NCBI RefSeq assembly: GCF_932526225.1
Contig: NC_064041.1
Span: 13,257,951-13,321,950 of the forward strand
Reading direction: 5' to 3'
From: Nematostella vectensis
Taxonomy: Eukaryota; Cnidaria; Anthozoa; Actiniaria; Edwardsiidae
DNA length: 64,000 nucleotides
The position numbers were made by a program, and so were the translations under genes. Shown here in pieces: positions 1 to 10,816 of this stretch (position 1 is the stretch's first letter; every line of letters starts with the position of its first letter). The notes below the pieces were generated by a model, which saw only the letters and a list, made by a program, of their open reading frames with translations, was not told the DNA's origin and searched no databases.

Positions 1-361
1 CGAGGGGAACGTACTCAAACGAGGGGAACGTACTCAAACGAGGGGAACGTACTCAAACGAGGGGAACGTACTCAAACGAGGGGAACGTACTCAAACGAGG
101 GGAACGTACTCAAACGAGGGGAACGTACTCAAACGAGGGGAACGTACTCAAACGAGGGGAACGTACTCAAACGAGGGGAACGTACTCAAACGAGGGGAAC
201 GTACTCAAACGAGGGGAACGTACTCAAACGAGGGGAACGTACTCAAACGAGGGGAACGTACTCAAACGAGAGGAACGTACTCAAACGAGGGGAACGTACT
301 CAAACGAGGGGAACGTACTCAAACGAGGGGAACGTACTCAAACGAGGGGAACGTACTCAAA
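1..361. repeat. 19-bp tandem array, 19 copies
   Basis: Nineteen nearly perfect head-to-tail copies of CGAGGGGAACGTACTCAAA, with one G-to-A variant near position 270. The array starts at the first base of the window, so it probably continues outside. There are no spacers between units, so it is a minisatellite and not a CRISPR array. Confidence 0.97.
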
Positions 362-910
362 CAAGTACAACAACCTCGTGGTTATGAATATTAGATACCA
401 AGTAGAGGAAGAAGTATATCAAGCACAAGTATGAAACCATTCAAGGAAAGAATGACGAACATATACGTAACATGTGCGTGGTCAGGATTTTGAGCGGGAT
501 CTCCAAAGCAAATGAAGCCTAGAGACCCGCAAACCCAGTGGATCCCAAGAGACTCGCTAACCCAGTAGATGTCCAGAAACCTTTTCGAATCCCGTGGGAT
601 CTGGAGACCCTCTAAACCAAGTGGAATTTCGGGAGCCATCTGGAACCCAGTGGATTTCGAACGCAGAGGATCCCAAGAAACCCTCTCGTACCCAGTGGCT
701 TTCCAGAAACCTTATCGAACCCAGTGGATTTCCAGAAGCCCTCTCGAACCCAGTGGATTCCCAGAAGCCCTCTCGAACCCAGTGGATTCTCAGAAACCAT
801 CTCAACCCCGAGGATTTCCAGAAACATCTCAAACACGAGGAATCCATAAAGCCTTGGTCATTTTCAGCTTCACTTTCAGACGGAATCTGCCTAGGTTGGT
901 AAGCTAGATG
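362..910. repeat. Degenerate ~30-bp tandem repeat
   Basis: From about 535 to 830 the phrase CCCAGTGGATTTCCAGAA recurs every 30 bases or so with many substitutions. All frames stay partly open because of the repetition, and no protein family is recognisable. The flanks (362-534 and 830-910) show nothing else. 911-1150 is plain AT-rich sequence downstream of the last PTRH1 exon. Confidence 0.8.
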
Positions 911-1150
911 AACAAGACGGGACTGTCATTTAACACAATAGCTCACAATGAGTATAAAATATGGTTAATTTATTTTTCTTATAAATAACTTCAATTCTAC
1001 TTTTAAATCACATGAGAAATATTGTTGTTTTAAATAAAGATGTCACATAAAAGCTCCACAATAAAGATTTTGCTATTTCCCCCCAAAAATTGCATTCTAT
1101 ATAAATTATAGTCGCTGCTCGCAGACCTCTTTTTTTTTAAATTTCTTGGT

Positions 1151-4100
1151 CTAGCTCACTTTCCCATGTTTTCTCTTTCTTTTACTAGATGAATGATCTT
1201 CATGGGTAGTATCATCGCTTGGATGTAGATAGTTAAGGATTGTTTGCGAACACTCCTCCAACACGCATGTAAGAATAGGTTTCTCGGATTCACTAAAGTC
1301 CTGTAACACGTAATCTGAAACTTGAGATCTGTCGACAGGGCGCCCAATGCCTACGCGTAGCCTGACCATCTCCTATAACAACAATAACAACAACAGCAAT
1401 TAGCAGAACTATTTAATATTTGTTGTGCATTTATGTCATTGGGGTATGATCGTCCGCATAGTATTTAGAAAATAAAAGCCAAAATTATAACAGTAGGGGC
1501 ATTTCATCCTTTGTACACCAAAATACGGGAAGACATTTGTTGTTTTCTGCTGAACTAGGCTAAATTTTTCCCCAGCTCTCCTTTCCTTGAAAGCAAAGCA
1601 TATCATATAATGATGCTTTTATCTGTGTTATTGTAATTTGGCAATTCCATTTACGATGGAATTGGAATTGTGAAAGGGAATCCATCTTTGGAGACCCGTG
1701 ATCTCCCCTGCCTTGCCACTGCACTGAAGGAGTCAAAATCCATGGGTTTACTAGATTGGCACCCGGTTGTTTCCTTACCAGAGACATCAGTTGATTTATG
1801 GACGACTTCACCCCCTTGTGACCCCTGACAAAGATTGAAAAAAAAATGGGTTTAGTTCATCCTTTAAATGGCAGTATTGCAAATGTTAAGTTCACCAGTG
1901 GCAGTATTGCAAATGTAAAGTTCACCAGTGGCAGTATTGCAAATGTAAAGTTCACCAGTGGCAGTATTGCAAATGTAAAGTTCACCAGTGGCAGTATTGC
2001 AAATGTAAAGTTCACCAGTGGCAGTATTGCTATTTTGAAATTCTCTGTTTTGTCTATAAATGTGATGAGGGGGTTTACACTGCATGTGACAGGACATTAC
2101 TAATTTTACAGAACTAATAAGAAAATAAAAATAAAGAACAATTCACATAATGCGACATAGCATAAAACAAGCAGCAGTCCATGTTTAGCGATGTTTAGTG
2201 ATAATGGGGATGATAATGTTGATGATAGTAGGAAAGATGGTGATGATAATAATGGTGATGCAAATGATATTGCTGATAGTTGGAATGACGATGATGATGA
2301 TAATGGTGATGATAATGTTGATGATAGTAGGAAAGATGGTGATGATAATAATGGTGATGCAAATGATTTTGCTGATAGTAGGAATGACGATGATGATGAT
2401 AATGGTGATGATGATGTTGATGATAGTAGGAAAGATGGTGATGATGATAATGGTGATGCAAATGATATTGCTGATAGTAGGAATGACGATGATGATGATA
2501 ATGGTGATGATGATGTTGATGATAGTAGGAAAGATGGTGATGATAATAATGGTGATGCAAATGATATTGCTGATAGTAGGAATGACGATGATGATGATAA
2601 TGGTGATGATGATGTTGATGATAGTAGGAAAGATGGTGATGATAATAATGGTGATGCAAATGATTTTGCTGATAGTAGGAATGACGATGATGATGATAAT
2701 GGTGATGATGATGTTGCTGATAGTAGGGATGACGGTGATGATGATAATGGTGATGATAATGTCGATGATAGTAGGAAAGATGGTGATGATGATAATGGTG
2801 ATGCAAATGATATTGCTGATAGTAGGGATGACGGTGATGATGATAATGTTGATGATAGTAGGAAAGATGGTGATGATGATAATGGTGATGCAAATGATAT
2901 TGCTGATAGTAGGAATGACGGTGATGATGATAATGGTGATGATAATGTTGATGATAGTAGGAAAGATGGTGATGATAAGGTGATGCAAATGATATTGCTG
3001 ATAGTAGGGATGACGGTGATGATGATAATGGTATTGATAGTAGGAAAGATGGTGATGATGATAATGGTGATGCAAATGATTTTGCTGATAGTAGGGATGA
3101 CGGTGATGATGATAATGGTGATGATAATGTTGATGATAGTAGGAAAGATGGTGATGATGATAATGGTGATGTAAACGATATTGCTGATAATAGGGATGAC
3201 GGTGATGATGATAATGGTGATGATAATGTTGATGATAGTAAGAAAGATTGTGATGATGATAATGGTGATGCAAATGATATTGCTGATAGTAGGGATGACG
3301 GTGATGATGATAATGATTATGATGTTGATGATAATGGAAATGATAATGATGATATTATAATGATGATGATGATGGTGATCATAATTAATGACAATGGTGA
3401 TGATGGTGAAGAAAATGATCATGTTGATGATAATGATATTGATGATAATGGTGATGATGTTGAAGATAATGATGGTGATGATAATAATAATATTGATGAT
3501 TATGGGGATTATGATAATAGTGGTGATTATGATGGCAGAGGCAAAGGTGTCTTTAATGATCATGTTCTTAAAATTTGAGCTATAGTGGTTGTTATAATAG
3601 CAAGAATGGTAGGTCAATTTCATAGTTAAGCTGAAGGACAATTACAGTGGAACCCGGATTTTACGATATGCCTCGGGAGACAGAAAATGTATCGTAAAAT
3701 AGAGGTATCATTGCAAAGGGGTCCTCGATTTTACGATATAAAGGAAAATCCATTGAAAAGATTGTTGTAGCAAGATCAGATTAATTATCAAATTTCACAA
3801 AATTATTATATTGTAATGGTACTCTGCGTAAGACTTTCTCTCTGTAAGACTGTAATGTGCTTTTAACAAGATCTGCGCAATCAGTTAACTGTACTGTACG
3901 TGTGTGGTGTCTTGAGTTTTTCTCTCTTGATAGAGAATCATTAATAATTTTAGAGAGTACCTCAAGAATACCTCGAATCAAATATTGTAAGATCGAGGTA
4001 ATTTTATATACATTTAACATATTTCTGCCGGGAGAAAGGAACCCCATCATAAAATCGAGGTTATCATGAAATCTAGTATTGTAAAATCTAGGTTCCACTG

Positions 4101-6515
4101 TATATAACTCTGACTCACCCAGCACTGCCGCCATACTTTATGGAAAATTTCCCAAGAGCTTTGTCCAGTTCATCATGAACCAGTATGACATGACTAGGCT
4201 GTATATTATATGCTGACACTATAAGAAAAAAACTATGTGACTAGGCTGTATATTATATTCTGAAACTATAGGCAAAACAAAATGCTAGATATTCAAACAC
4301 AAAAACTGATCTAAAAAACGGAAAAAAAAACTGAAAAAGTAATCAGTTAAGTAATTTTATGGTAGATGTCCCAAAAGAAAGATGTGGGTGGGTATAGGAA
4401 AATAACAACCTAGGAATAGTAGTAGTTATGCTGATCACCCAGCCACTATGCCACCATAAGCACTTTACAAAACAGCTTTTTTAGGGAAAGAAATGTAGTA
4501 ACTACAACCCAGGGTGTTTATAGGAACTTAAAAGCTGAAGCTGCAAATTAAATTTTGTTAATATATGTTTATTTCATAGCATATTTTTATTTGCCTTAAG
4601 AAGAATTTAAATGCGTTAAGAAAAATGGAAAAGTTTGATGATCTTGTTAATGCCCCTTTGATCATGTGGTCAAGTACAGACAATTAGAATGATCAAAATA
4701 ATATCAGTACTTAGTAGAGACCTTTAAAGGGTACCTTTGTCACTTTATGCTAAAAAAATTCAAGAAAGGTTTCTGCATCGACATGGTTAACTTTGGAATT
4801 AACAGTGTTTTCTTATCATTTGGGTGAATAATATAAAAACAGAATAAACAATCCATAAGTCATTAAATTCTGCTTTTTGACCTTGAAACGAAGCTTATTG
4901 CATCATAGTATGGATTGCATTTCAGTGTGATTGGAATTAATTTATTTTGGTAGTGAAATGTATCATGCATTTTTATTGATTTTCAGAGGCAGTAACAGAT
5001 TTCTGTCACAAGTTAGATAAATATTTTTTAATTCATGATTAATAGTAAACTTAAACAAGCATTTAGTCATTAAACACACTACCGTAAATGATCCAATAAA
5101 CACCCCCTATCTAAGGAACACCTCCTATCTAATAAACACCCCTTATCTTACAAGTTTGCATTGAACGCCTCCTCTCTAAACACTCCCCCCCCATCCTCCC
5201 CCCATTCTTAAATTCTCACAGGAATTCCAGTAATATAAATCAAATCAATTGCCTTCTTGCTTTATCTGGAGCTTGGCTTCTACTGGGGGAGACTTGCTTA
5301 ATGTCAAGAAACGCTTGCTACGCATGATCCTGAATGAGATTAGAACCCCACTGCACTTGGGTTTGTTATATGTAGTTTGTAAAAAAAAAATCCCTTTCTA
5401 ATAAATGCCTCCTACCTATTGAACACCCTGGAACCATCAAAATTTGATAAACGCCTGGGCGTTTATTAGATCATTTATGGTACTCACCTACTCTTACAAT
5501 AGACCGTCCATTAACATTCATTAAGAGCTTGGGTTTCAGCAGGATAATGTTCTGTTGTGGTATCTGTGTCATCGCTAAATATCCCTGGTACTTTTTACTA
5601 AAACTCCATTCAGCACCAAGCTTCTCAGCAAGATGATTGACAACAGCCATTCCAACGCTGTGCCGAGTATTAGGCATACTATGGTTGCCAAGGCCAACCA
5701 CCTATATCAACAAGCCATAAGGGTGTGAGATACAGATAAATGGAAACACTGTAGATTGGCAGATAGACGGGAGACATACCAGGCATATAGCTAGGGATAA
5801 GCCGGTGGAAGTATTCTCCCCCTACTATCAACAGCTGGTCATTTTCTATTAAAGGATCATCAAATATTATACTTTTTTAATATGTAGTCTGTGACTGTAC
5901 AACCCCATTCCCCATCCCCTTCTCTAACATATCAAATCTGCAATCAGGTAGTCAAGCTTATTGAAAGATAGATCAGACAGTGGGGTGCCTGACCAAAAGT
6001 GGGTCATTTCTTATTAAATATTTAAATACTATGATTTTTCCATATGAGACCTATGACTGTGCATCCCCCCCCCCCCCCTTCTGGGAACTTGCCTGTAGAT
6101 AGGAAAATTTGACAGAAACATGAAGTCAGGAGAAATGTTAACGCCATGGTCACAGTGTGGGGTTCGCTAATTCAAAATGTCGTATTTCTTAAAACTATCA
6201 CACAAAAAACATTTTGTTTTGATTTTGATATAGCTAACTAAATGCGTGATTTCTTCAGCAAGTCTAGTGTAAACGAACACAGAACAGTCACGTACACTTG
6301 AAGTCACGACGCGCGTTAATAATTTTCTTATGCAAGTAAATACTCAATAATAAACTTAAAAAAATATTTACCAGCGAAAGAGAGCCTTTTGGGGAAGCCA
6401 TATGGATGACTTTACATTGTCCTTTGTACGGGATATAGTTTACCGGGTTATTTATACCAATGACGGAAGTGAAATGACGAAATAGTCCAGGCAATCTGCG
6501 AAATCTGACCGCCAT
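1151..6515 (-). CDS. PTRH1: Mitochondrial peptidyl-tRNA hydrolase
   Basis: Cleaves peptidyl-tRNA released from stalled ribosomes, probably in mitochondria. I reconstruct five exons on the minus strand: 6515-6372, 5701-5488, 4218-4119, 1824-1779 and 1372-1151. All junctions are GT-AG and phases agree, giving 241 aa. The N-terminus (MAVRFRRLPGLFRHF) is Arg-rich and lacks acid residues, like a mitochondrial presequence. Family signatures follow in order: VVGLGN and NTRHSVG (catalytic His) in exon 2, LMNVNG at the end of the same exon, LVHDELDKALGKF and KYGGSAG in exon 3, GHKGVKS in exon 4, and RLRVGIGRPVD in exon 5. The usual GHNG motif reads GHKG here, so an Asn that contacts substrate in bacterial Pth is Lys. 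Human PTRH1 is slightly shorter. The gene is head-to-head with DNLZ. Two TA-flanked MITEs sit at or near the 5' ends of introns 2 and 3, and intron 3 carries long minisatellites. Confidence 0.9.
1868..2030. repeat. 30-bp tandem repeat in PTRH1 intron 3
   Basis: About 5.5 copies of a 30-bp unit built on GGCAGTATTGCAAATGTAAA. It lies 44 bp upstream (gene orientation) of the short exon 4. The 30-bp period keeps both strands open in some frames, but no protein is implied. Confidence 0.95.
2187..3560. repeat. GAT-rich ~99-bp higher-order minisatellite
   Basis: A purine-rich GAT/GATAAT array with an overall period near 99 bases; each unit contains GATAGTAGGAAAGATGGTGA and TGATGCAAATGAT. About 11 units are recognisable to 3340, then the pattern decays into simple GAT/AAT repeats. 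One strand reads Asp/Asn/Gly, the other His/Tyr or Ile/Thr. This is low-complexity intron sequence inside PTRH1, not a gene. Confidence 0.93.
3645..4100. mobile_element. pogo/Tigger-like MITE in PTRH1 intron 3
   Basis: Ends are CAGTGGAACC and GGTTCCACTG, flanked on both sides by TA (3643-3644 and 4101-4102), which is the target duplication expected of Tc1/mariner-pogo elements. Internal sequence is AT-rich with several copies of the TTTTACGATA type and has no transposase. The element starts 18 bp inside the intron from the exon 3 splice donor. Confidence 0.8.
5082..5480. mobile_element. TA-flanked MITE inserted at a PTRH1 splice donor
   Basis: Terminal inverted repeats of about 23 bp: left CCGTAAATGATCCAATAAAC, right (reverse complement) CCATAAATGATCTAATAAAC. 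TA dinucleotides at 5080-5081 and 5481-5482 are the target duplication. The right TA is bases +6/+7 of PTRH1 intron 2, so the intron reads GTGAG-TA-element. The interior holds further ACACCCCTATCTAATAA-type repeats and no open frame. Confidence 0.82.
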
Positions 6516-6629
6516 TTTTGTGGCGGGGGTTGATTCCACAGGAATTTTGGAAATGAATGTCAAAATGGCGATTTTGGGTTACCTGTGTAGATTTTACCTA
6601 AGGAATCACGACATGTTGCAAGGACAAGC
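6516..6629. promoter_or_regulatory. Bidirectional promoter between PTRH1 and DNLZ
   Basis: Only about 114 bp separate the divergent start codons. No TATA box is visible. AAAATGGCG-type sequences, resembling YY1 initiator-linked motifs, occur on both strands: one overlaps the PTRH1 start, the other is near 6560. A head-to-head pair with both products mitochondrial suggests shared control. The promoter role is inferred from position. Confidence 0.55.
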
Positions 6630-7802
6630 ATGGCTTCCACTAGAAGAATTCTACCACTTTCAAGGAATATCAGATTATTGCGAACATGTCCTTCTCAATT
6701 TAATACTCAGAGACTAAGAAGAGTTAATAGCCTTTATGCTTCCCCAATTTTGAGGATTTTCAATCGAGGATTTTGCGAACATTCCACGGAATCGTGGTGT
6801 CAACAAACATTGGGAAAAATTCAGTCTGAGAAATTCCAATTGGTCTTCACGTGTAAGGTGTGCGATACACGGTCGACGAAGACTATAAGTAAGCTAGCCT
6901 ACAACAAGGGTGTAGTCATCGTCAAGTGTCCGGGATGCGATAACAACCATCTCATCGCAGATAACATGGGCTGGTTCTACAACGAAAAGAGGTGAGATAT
7001 TCCTAAAAAGAGTTCAGCTACTGGGACCAACCCTCTAAGGAAAAGTTCATTTATTATCCCCAAGGGTGGGGTGGGGGGGGGTGATGGTTTTGATAAAAGT
7101 AAAGGCTAAAACTAATTGCCCCTAAGATAAAAAACAAAAGAGAGCAAGGAAGACAGTGAATCAAATAAGAGCGAGGATGTTGAGGATGAAAAATGAGCAC
7201 TTATAGCATTAAAACGTTTTGTTAATTATATTTTAAATATAGAACATAAGCACTATATAAATATATTATAGCGGCAGAAAGTGGCAGTGGTGGTGGTAGT
7301 AGGGGGTGTTGCAAAGGGTATGTTTGCTTCCCCATCCCCCACAGGACCAAAATAAATATTATTTAAAATAAATTGTCAGAAATATTACAATCTAGAGCTG
7401 TTTGCTTAATAATGCATGTCAGCTCAGCAAATCTCTTCTTTCCCCCTCCATCCATCATAGTCTTATATAATCCTATTATCTCCATAATACAAGATGCAAT
7501 TTGGGAGCTCTTAACATGTATCATTTATGGTGGTATTCAGAAAACCTTGTTACCTTCATTAAATGTTTCTATAAACATAAACTTTTATCTCTATCATCAA
7601 GCCACTGAGAAAACCTCAAGCTCTGCCATTAGAACTCCTGAAATAAAGGGAGATTGCCCAATCTTTTATATCTAAACTGTTGGTATGATTATCTACTTCT
7701 AGAAATATTGAGGACATTCTAGCAGAAAACAGAGAACAAGTTGTGCAGAGAGCAGATGGGAATACATTGGAACTCATAGAGGAGAAGCTAGAAAAAGAAT
7801 AA
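6630..7802 (+). CDS. DNLZ: DNL-type zinc-finger protein (Hsp70 escort)
   Basis: Zim17/Hep1 family: keeps the mitochondrial matrix Hsp70 soluble and active. Two exons, 6630-6991 and 7703-7802, joined by a GT-AG intron inside an Arg codon, give 153 aa. The first ~48 residues are rich in Arg, Leu and Ser with almost no acids, consistent with a mitochondrial targeting peptide. The zinc-finger core follows: CKVC at residues 75-78, then [20 protein letters not shown], with CPGC at 100-103 and the DNxGWF signature after it. Exon 2 encodes the family's typical tail starting NIEDILAEN. The start is the first Met in the open frame, preceded by GACAAGC. The gene is divergent from PTRH1 and looks intact. 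Confidence 0.93.
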
Positions 7803-8390
7803 GCACCTTGAACACATTGTGTGACTGATAGTAATCTCGTTTATGAAGTGAAGAGGAATTATAGACTAGATATTCCCTGATTTGACTTAGATACTCATAT
7901 TTAAAGATTGCATTTCATGATTCTATGATTCTTCAGTAATGTAATGTGCTGAAAGTGGGGGGTGGGGGTGGGGGGAGGTGGGTTGATGGTAAGCATCTTT
8001 TCATAGTTAGTAGTTAACTATGATCTTTTGTACCTCTAGCTACATTGCTGATTTTCACATATTAGACTGCCTAGAGCCAATCAGAGGCAGCACAGTCTGC
8101 TCTTCAGTTCAGCATACTTGGTTAGAAAGCCGATAGTTATTTAGGCTAAGTGTAGACATGTGTAACATAGCAGTGTAGCACATATGAGGCCTATGTACTG
8201 GCCGAAAAATTTCAAACATTTGTTTACCAAACATAGCAAACTACAGTAGAACCCAATAACTTGAACTCTCAACAAATCATAAACCTCCAATTAACACGAA
8301 GTGGATTATGTTTTCCTTTTTGTATTTTTTACCCTCGATTAATTCTCTTTATTCCATATTTTCTTTGGGGTTTCTAGTTTGAGTTCTTCT
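7803..8390. other. DNLZ 3' flank; no gene seen
   Basis: AT-rich sequence with a G-rich run near 7955-7985. Near 8243, TACAGTAGAACC resembles a pogo-type terminal repeat like that at 3645, but I could not find a matching right end, so it is probably a fragment interrupted by the element that follows. Confidence 0.6.
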
Positions 8391-8615
8391 TAGCGGCACC
8401 ACAGGTGGACCAGGATTAGAATCAGTCCATTGTGATCCTTCAGGAAAATAAAATATAATTTGAAGTTGTGTCTTACATTACTATATTAGCCTCGTGTGTT
8501 GCGAGGCTAATAATGTAACTACCTTTTTTGAGGAAACAGTCAAGACACAAATTATATTTTATTTTTCTGAAGGATCACGAGGGACTGATATTAATCCTGG
8601 TCCGCCTGTGGCGGC
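8391..8615. mobile_element. Palindromic foldback element
   Basis: A near-complete inverted repeat. The left half begins with GCGGCACCACAGGTGGACCAGG, the right half ends with the reverse complement near 8615. The middle contains ATTAGCCTCG / CGAGGCTAAT (about 8484-8516), a tight hairpin. No coding capacity. It resembles a MITE; I could not define a target duplication with confidence. Confidence 0.65.
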
Positions 8616-8779
8616 ACCGGTCTTCCTGTGTTAACTTCACCTAACATTTGCTACGATCATTCCGATCAACTTTCCCGTAAAGATTTTTCCCTACACGTGG
8701 GCATTCGCAGGAAAACAAGTATTCTACCTCTGTGCCGCTCCAAATAAAGAATCGAGTGAGTACTTAGTAATACGGAACC

Positions 8780-9980
8780 TGTACAGGACCCGAAATGATC
8801 CCAGGACCCGAAACGATCCCAGGACCCGAAACGATCCCCAAAAGTACCCCAACTGATCCTGGGACCCGAAACAATCCCCAAGAGTCCCCGAAATGAACCC
8901 CAAGGAATTACAGTAATGGACAACTAAAGGAATGTGTAAGGATTGGCTTTCAGTTTTAAAAACATATGAAACATTTAGCTTTGTTTGTGTTATTAAAAGG
9001 AAATTTACATTAACTAAAACTATAGTATTAAGATTTTTATATACGACTGCGGGGGAAATACAGTGGTTGAGTCAGAAATTGGGGTCAACTAACAATTCCT
9101 GTGATAGTAATTTGAGGAGCCCGGCGTGGATAAATCATTTTTACATAACAAGCCATAAAAGAAAGTCTTAACAGATGGGACATGCTGCTTTACATAGGAA
9201 GCGAAATGTTTTAAAGTTATTTTTTGACATGTTTGTTTTCGGTGAATGAAAGACCTATCATATCATGAGATCATGCCGGGGTGTACGCACGACTACATGA
9301 GGAAATTCAAAACTCACATAATATTGCTTTCACATCCTCTTAATATTTTGCATCGGTAGTAGAAGGGTTGTTCGAGTGTATTACTCAGTGTACTTTTGTC
9401 ATTCCATCTTCTCTGCCAAACCGGCTGCCTAAAATGTGTCGGTAAATATTCGCTCGTAAGAACAAGGATTTCGTGGTGAAATACATGTTTGGTTGTCAGA
9501 TGAATATTAATTTTTAGGGGTGATGTTTACCGGAAATGAGATTTATAGTGTCGGAGTCATGTGTCGGAACCGCAAAATGTTAAGAGTGTGATGGAAGGTC
9601 AAAAGTTTGGTTGATCTGAGCAAAGCTGTGCTATGTTTATGCTATATTCCTTTCAGTAGCAATTTAAAGTTGTGTATTTGTTTTGGACTCTGTTTATGGG
9701 TTTAACGCCGGGCAATGTAATAAATAGAAGTATTGTGTTGGAATTTAATATTTTTAAGTCCCGTTGTTTAGAAATCGAGTCGCTGTTAACCCTTTATTAT
9801 GATTCAAGAATTGCAAGTATTTCTTCTGCTTTCCCTCTGTCCATTACCGTAATTCCTTGGGGTTGATTTCGGGGACTCCTCGGTATCGTTTCGGGTCCGA
9901 GGATCAGTTGGGGTACTTTTGGGGATCATTTCGGGTCCTGGGATCGTTTCGGGTCCTGGGATCATTTCAGGTCCTGTACA
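8780..9980. mobile_element. Non-autonomous DNA transposon with AACC duplication
   Basis: Begins TGTACAGGACCCGAAATGAT and ends with its near-perfect reverse complement (ATCATTTCAGGTCCTGTACA), flanked by AACC at 8776-8779 and 9981-9984. Both arms carry subterminal tandem copies of GGACCCGAAACGATCCCA (about 8785-8910 and 9865-9980). Sequence near GGAATTACAGTAATGGAC also recurs inverted at both inner edges (about 8905 and 9840). The 1.2-kb body has only short open frames with no transposase. TGT...ACA ends plus a 4-bp duplication recall Ginger-type elements, but the superfamily is uncertain. Confidence 0.8.
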
Positions 9981-10039
9981 AACCTAGTTAGGATATTTTC
10001 GCGAGTCAGCGGCTGCACGTAGGCCATACGAAATCTCGG

Positions 10040-10110
10040 GAAAATACCTATGACATCATACCGGAAGTAAACAAACCTGCGCCAAGATCACCGGGATTCC
10101 CCGAAAGTAT
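10040..10110 (+). promoter_or_regulatory. Candidate inducible promoter of the CARD-only gene
   Basis: Within 60 bp are TGACATCA (10051-10058, CRE/AP-1-like), CCGGAAGT (about 10061, ETS-like) and GGGATTCCCC (10093-10102), which fits the NF-kappaB consensus GGGRNWYYCC exactly and is followed by CGAAAGT. A likely non-coding first exon ends at 10211 with donor AAG-GTAGGT. Motif matches are seen; regulation by these factors is inferred. Confidence 0.5.
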
Positions 10111-10816
10111 CCGCCATTGATGAATAAATGCAAATGATTTAGCAAAACTATAAACAGATCAGAAAGAATTCGCTACGCTATATCTCTTCATCGAGGAATA
10201 AGCAACTTAAGGTAGGTTAAACATTAATCGAAGTTAAATGTTCAAAGATCCGATCGAGTTTTCGCTGACACGGAGTGGTCGCGTGTGTTTATTTTCAAAA
10301 TGACTAATCTGCTCAAGTAAGTATAGCAAAGCGTTTGTAAGGTTTGTCTTGAAGTCTATTACGTAGATTAGAGTACAAACACTTTTTAGTAAAATGCTAA
10401 ATTCAACACAACAAACCTTTGGATTTCGTTCTTATTTGTTCTGATTTCTCTCCTTTCGTGTCTATCTTCATCGTGAACTTCAAAATATTCATTCATTATC
10501 ATGTTTTTGTAAATACAAATACCGGTGATAAAATGTGAAGTAGCCGGTCTTTTATGCAGCCCTGTCCCCTCTCCTTTATAGGACGTAAAAAAAATTTCAA
10601 CACCCGAAAGAAAACGACAAAAAGTTTTCAACCTCACCTCAGCAAAATTAAACTAATTTACTAATTTTCCTGCATTGCAGGAAAAATTACCCTAACATGG
10701 CCTTTAAAGGTTAATGTGAGTTAATAAAATTTCCATGGTTTGCATAAAATCTCTGAGAGTGGCTGCAGTCCCCTTTATTGACCACACCAATGTAGTTGTA
10801 CTGTGTGTTTAAATAG

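Noticed and set aside
1..361. Possible CRISPR array
   Set aside because: Direct repeats are contiguous with no unique spacers, and the genome is eukaryotic.
2106..3641. 511-codon minus frame (Ile/Thr/Ser) and His/Tyr or Asp/Asn frames over the GAT array
   Set aside because: Low-complexity minisatellite inside a PTRH1 intron; no protein family, no splice logic.
3781..4134. 117-codon minus frame beginning MAAVLGESEL
   Set aside because: It starts from out-of-frame sequence over the exon 3 donor of PTRH1 and then runs through the TA-flanked MITE.
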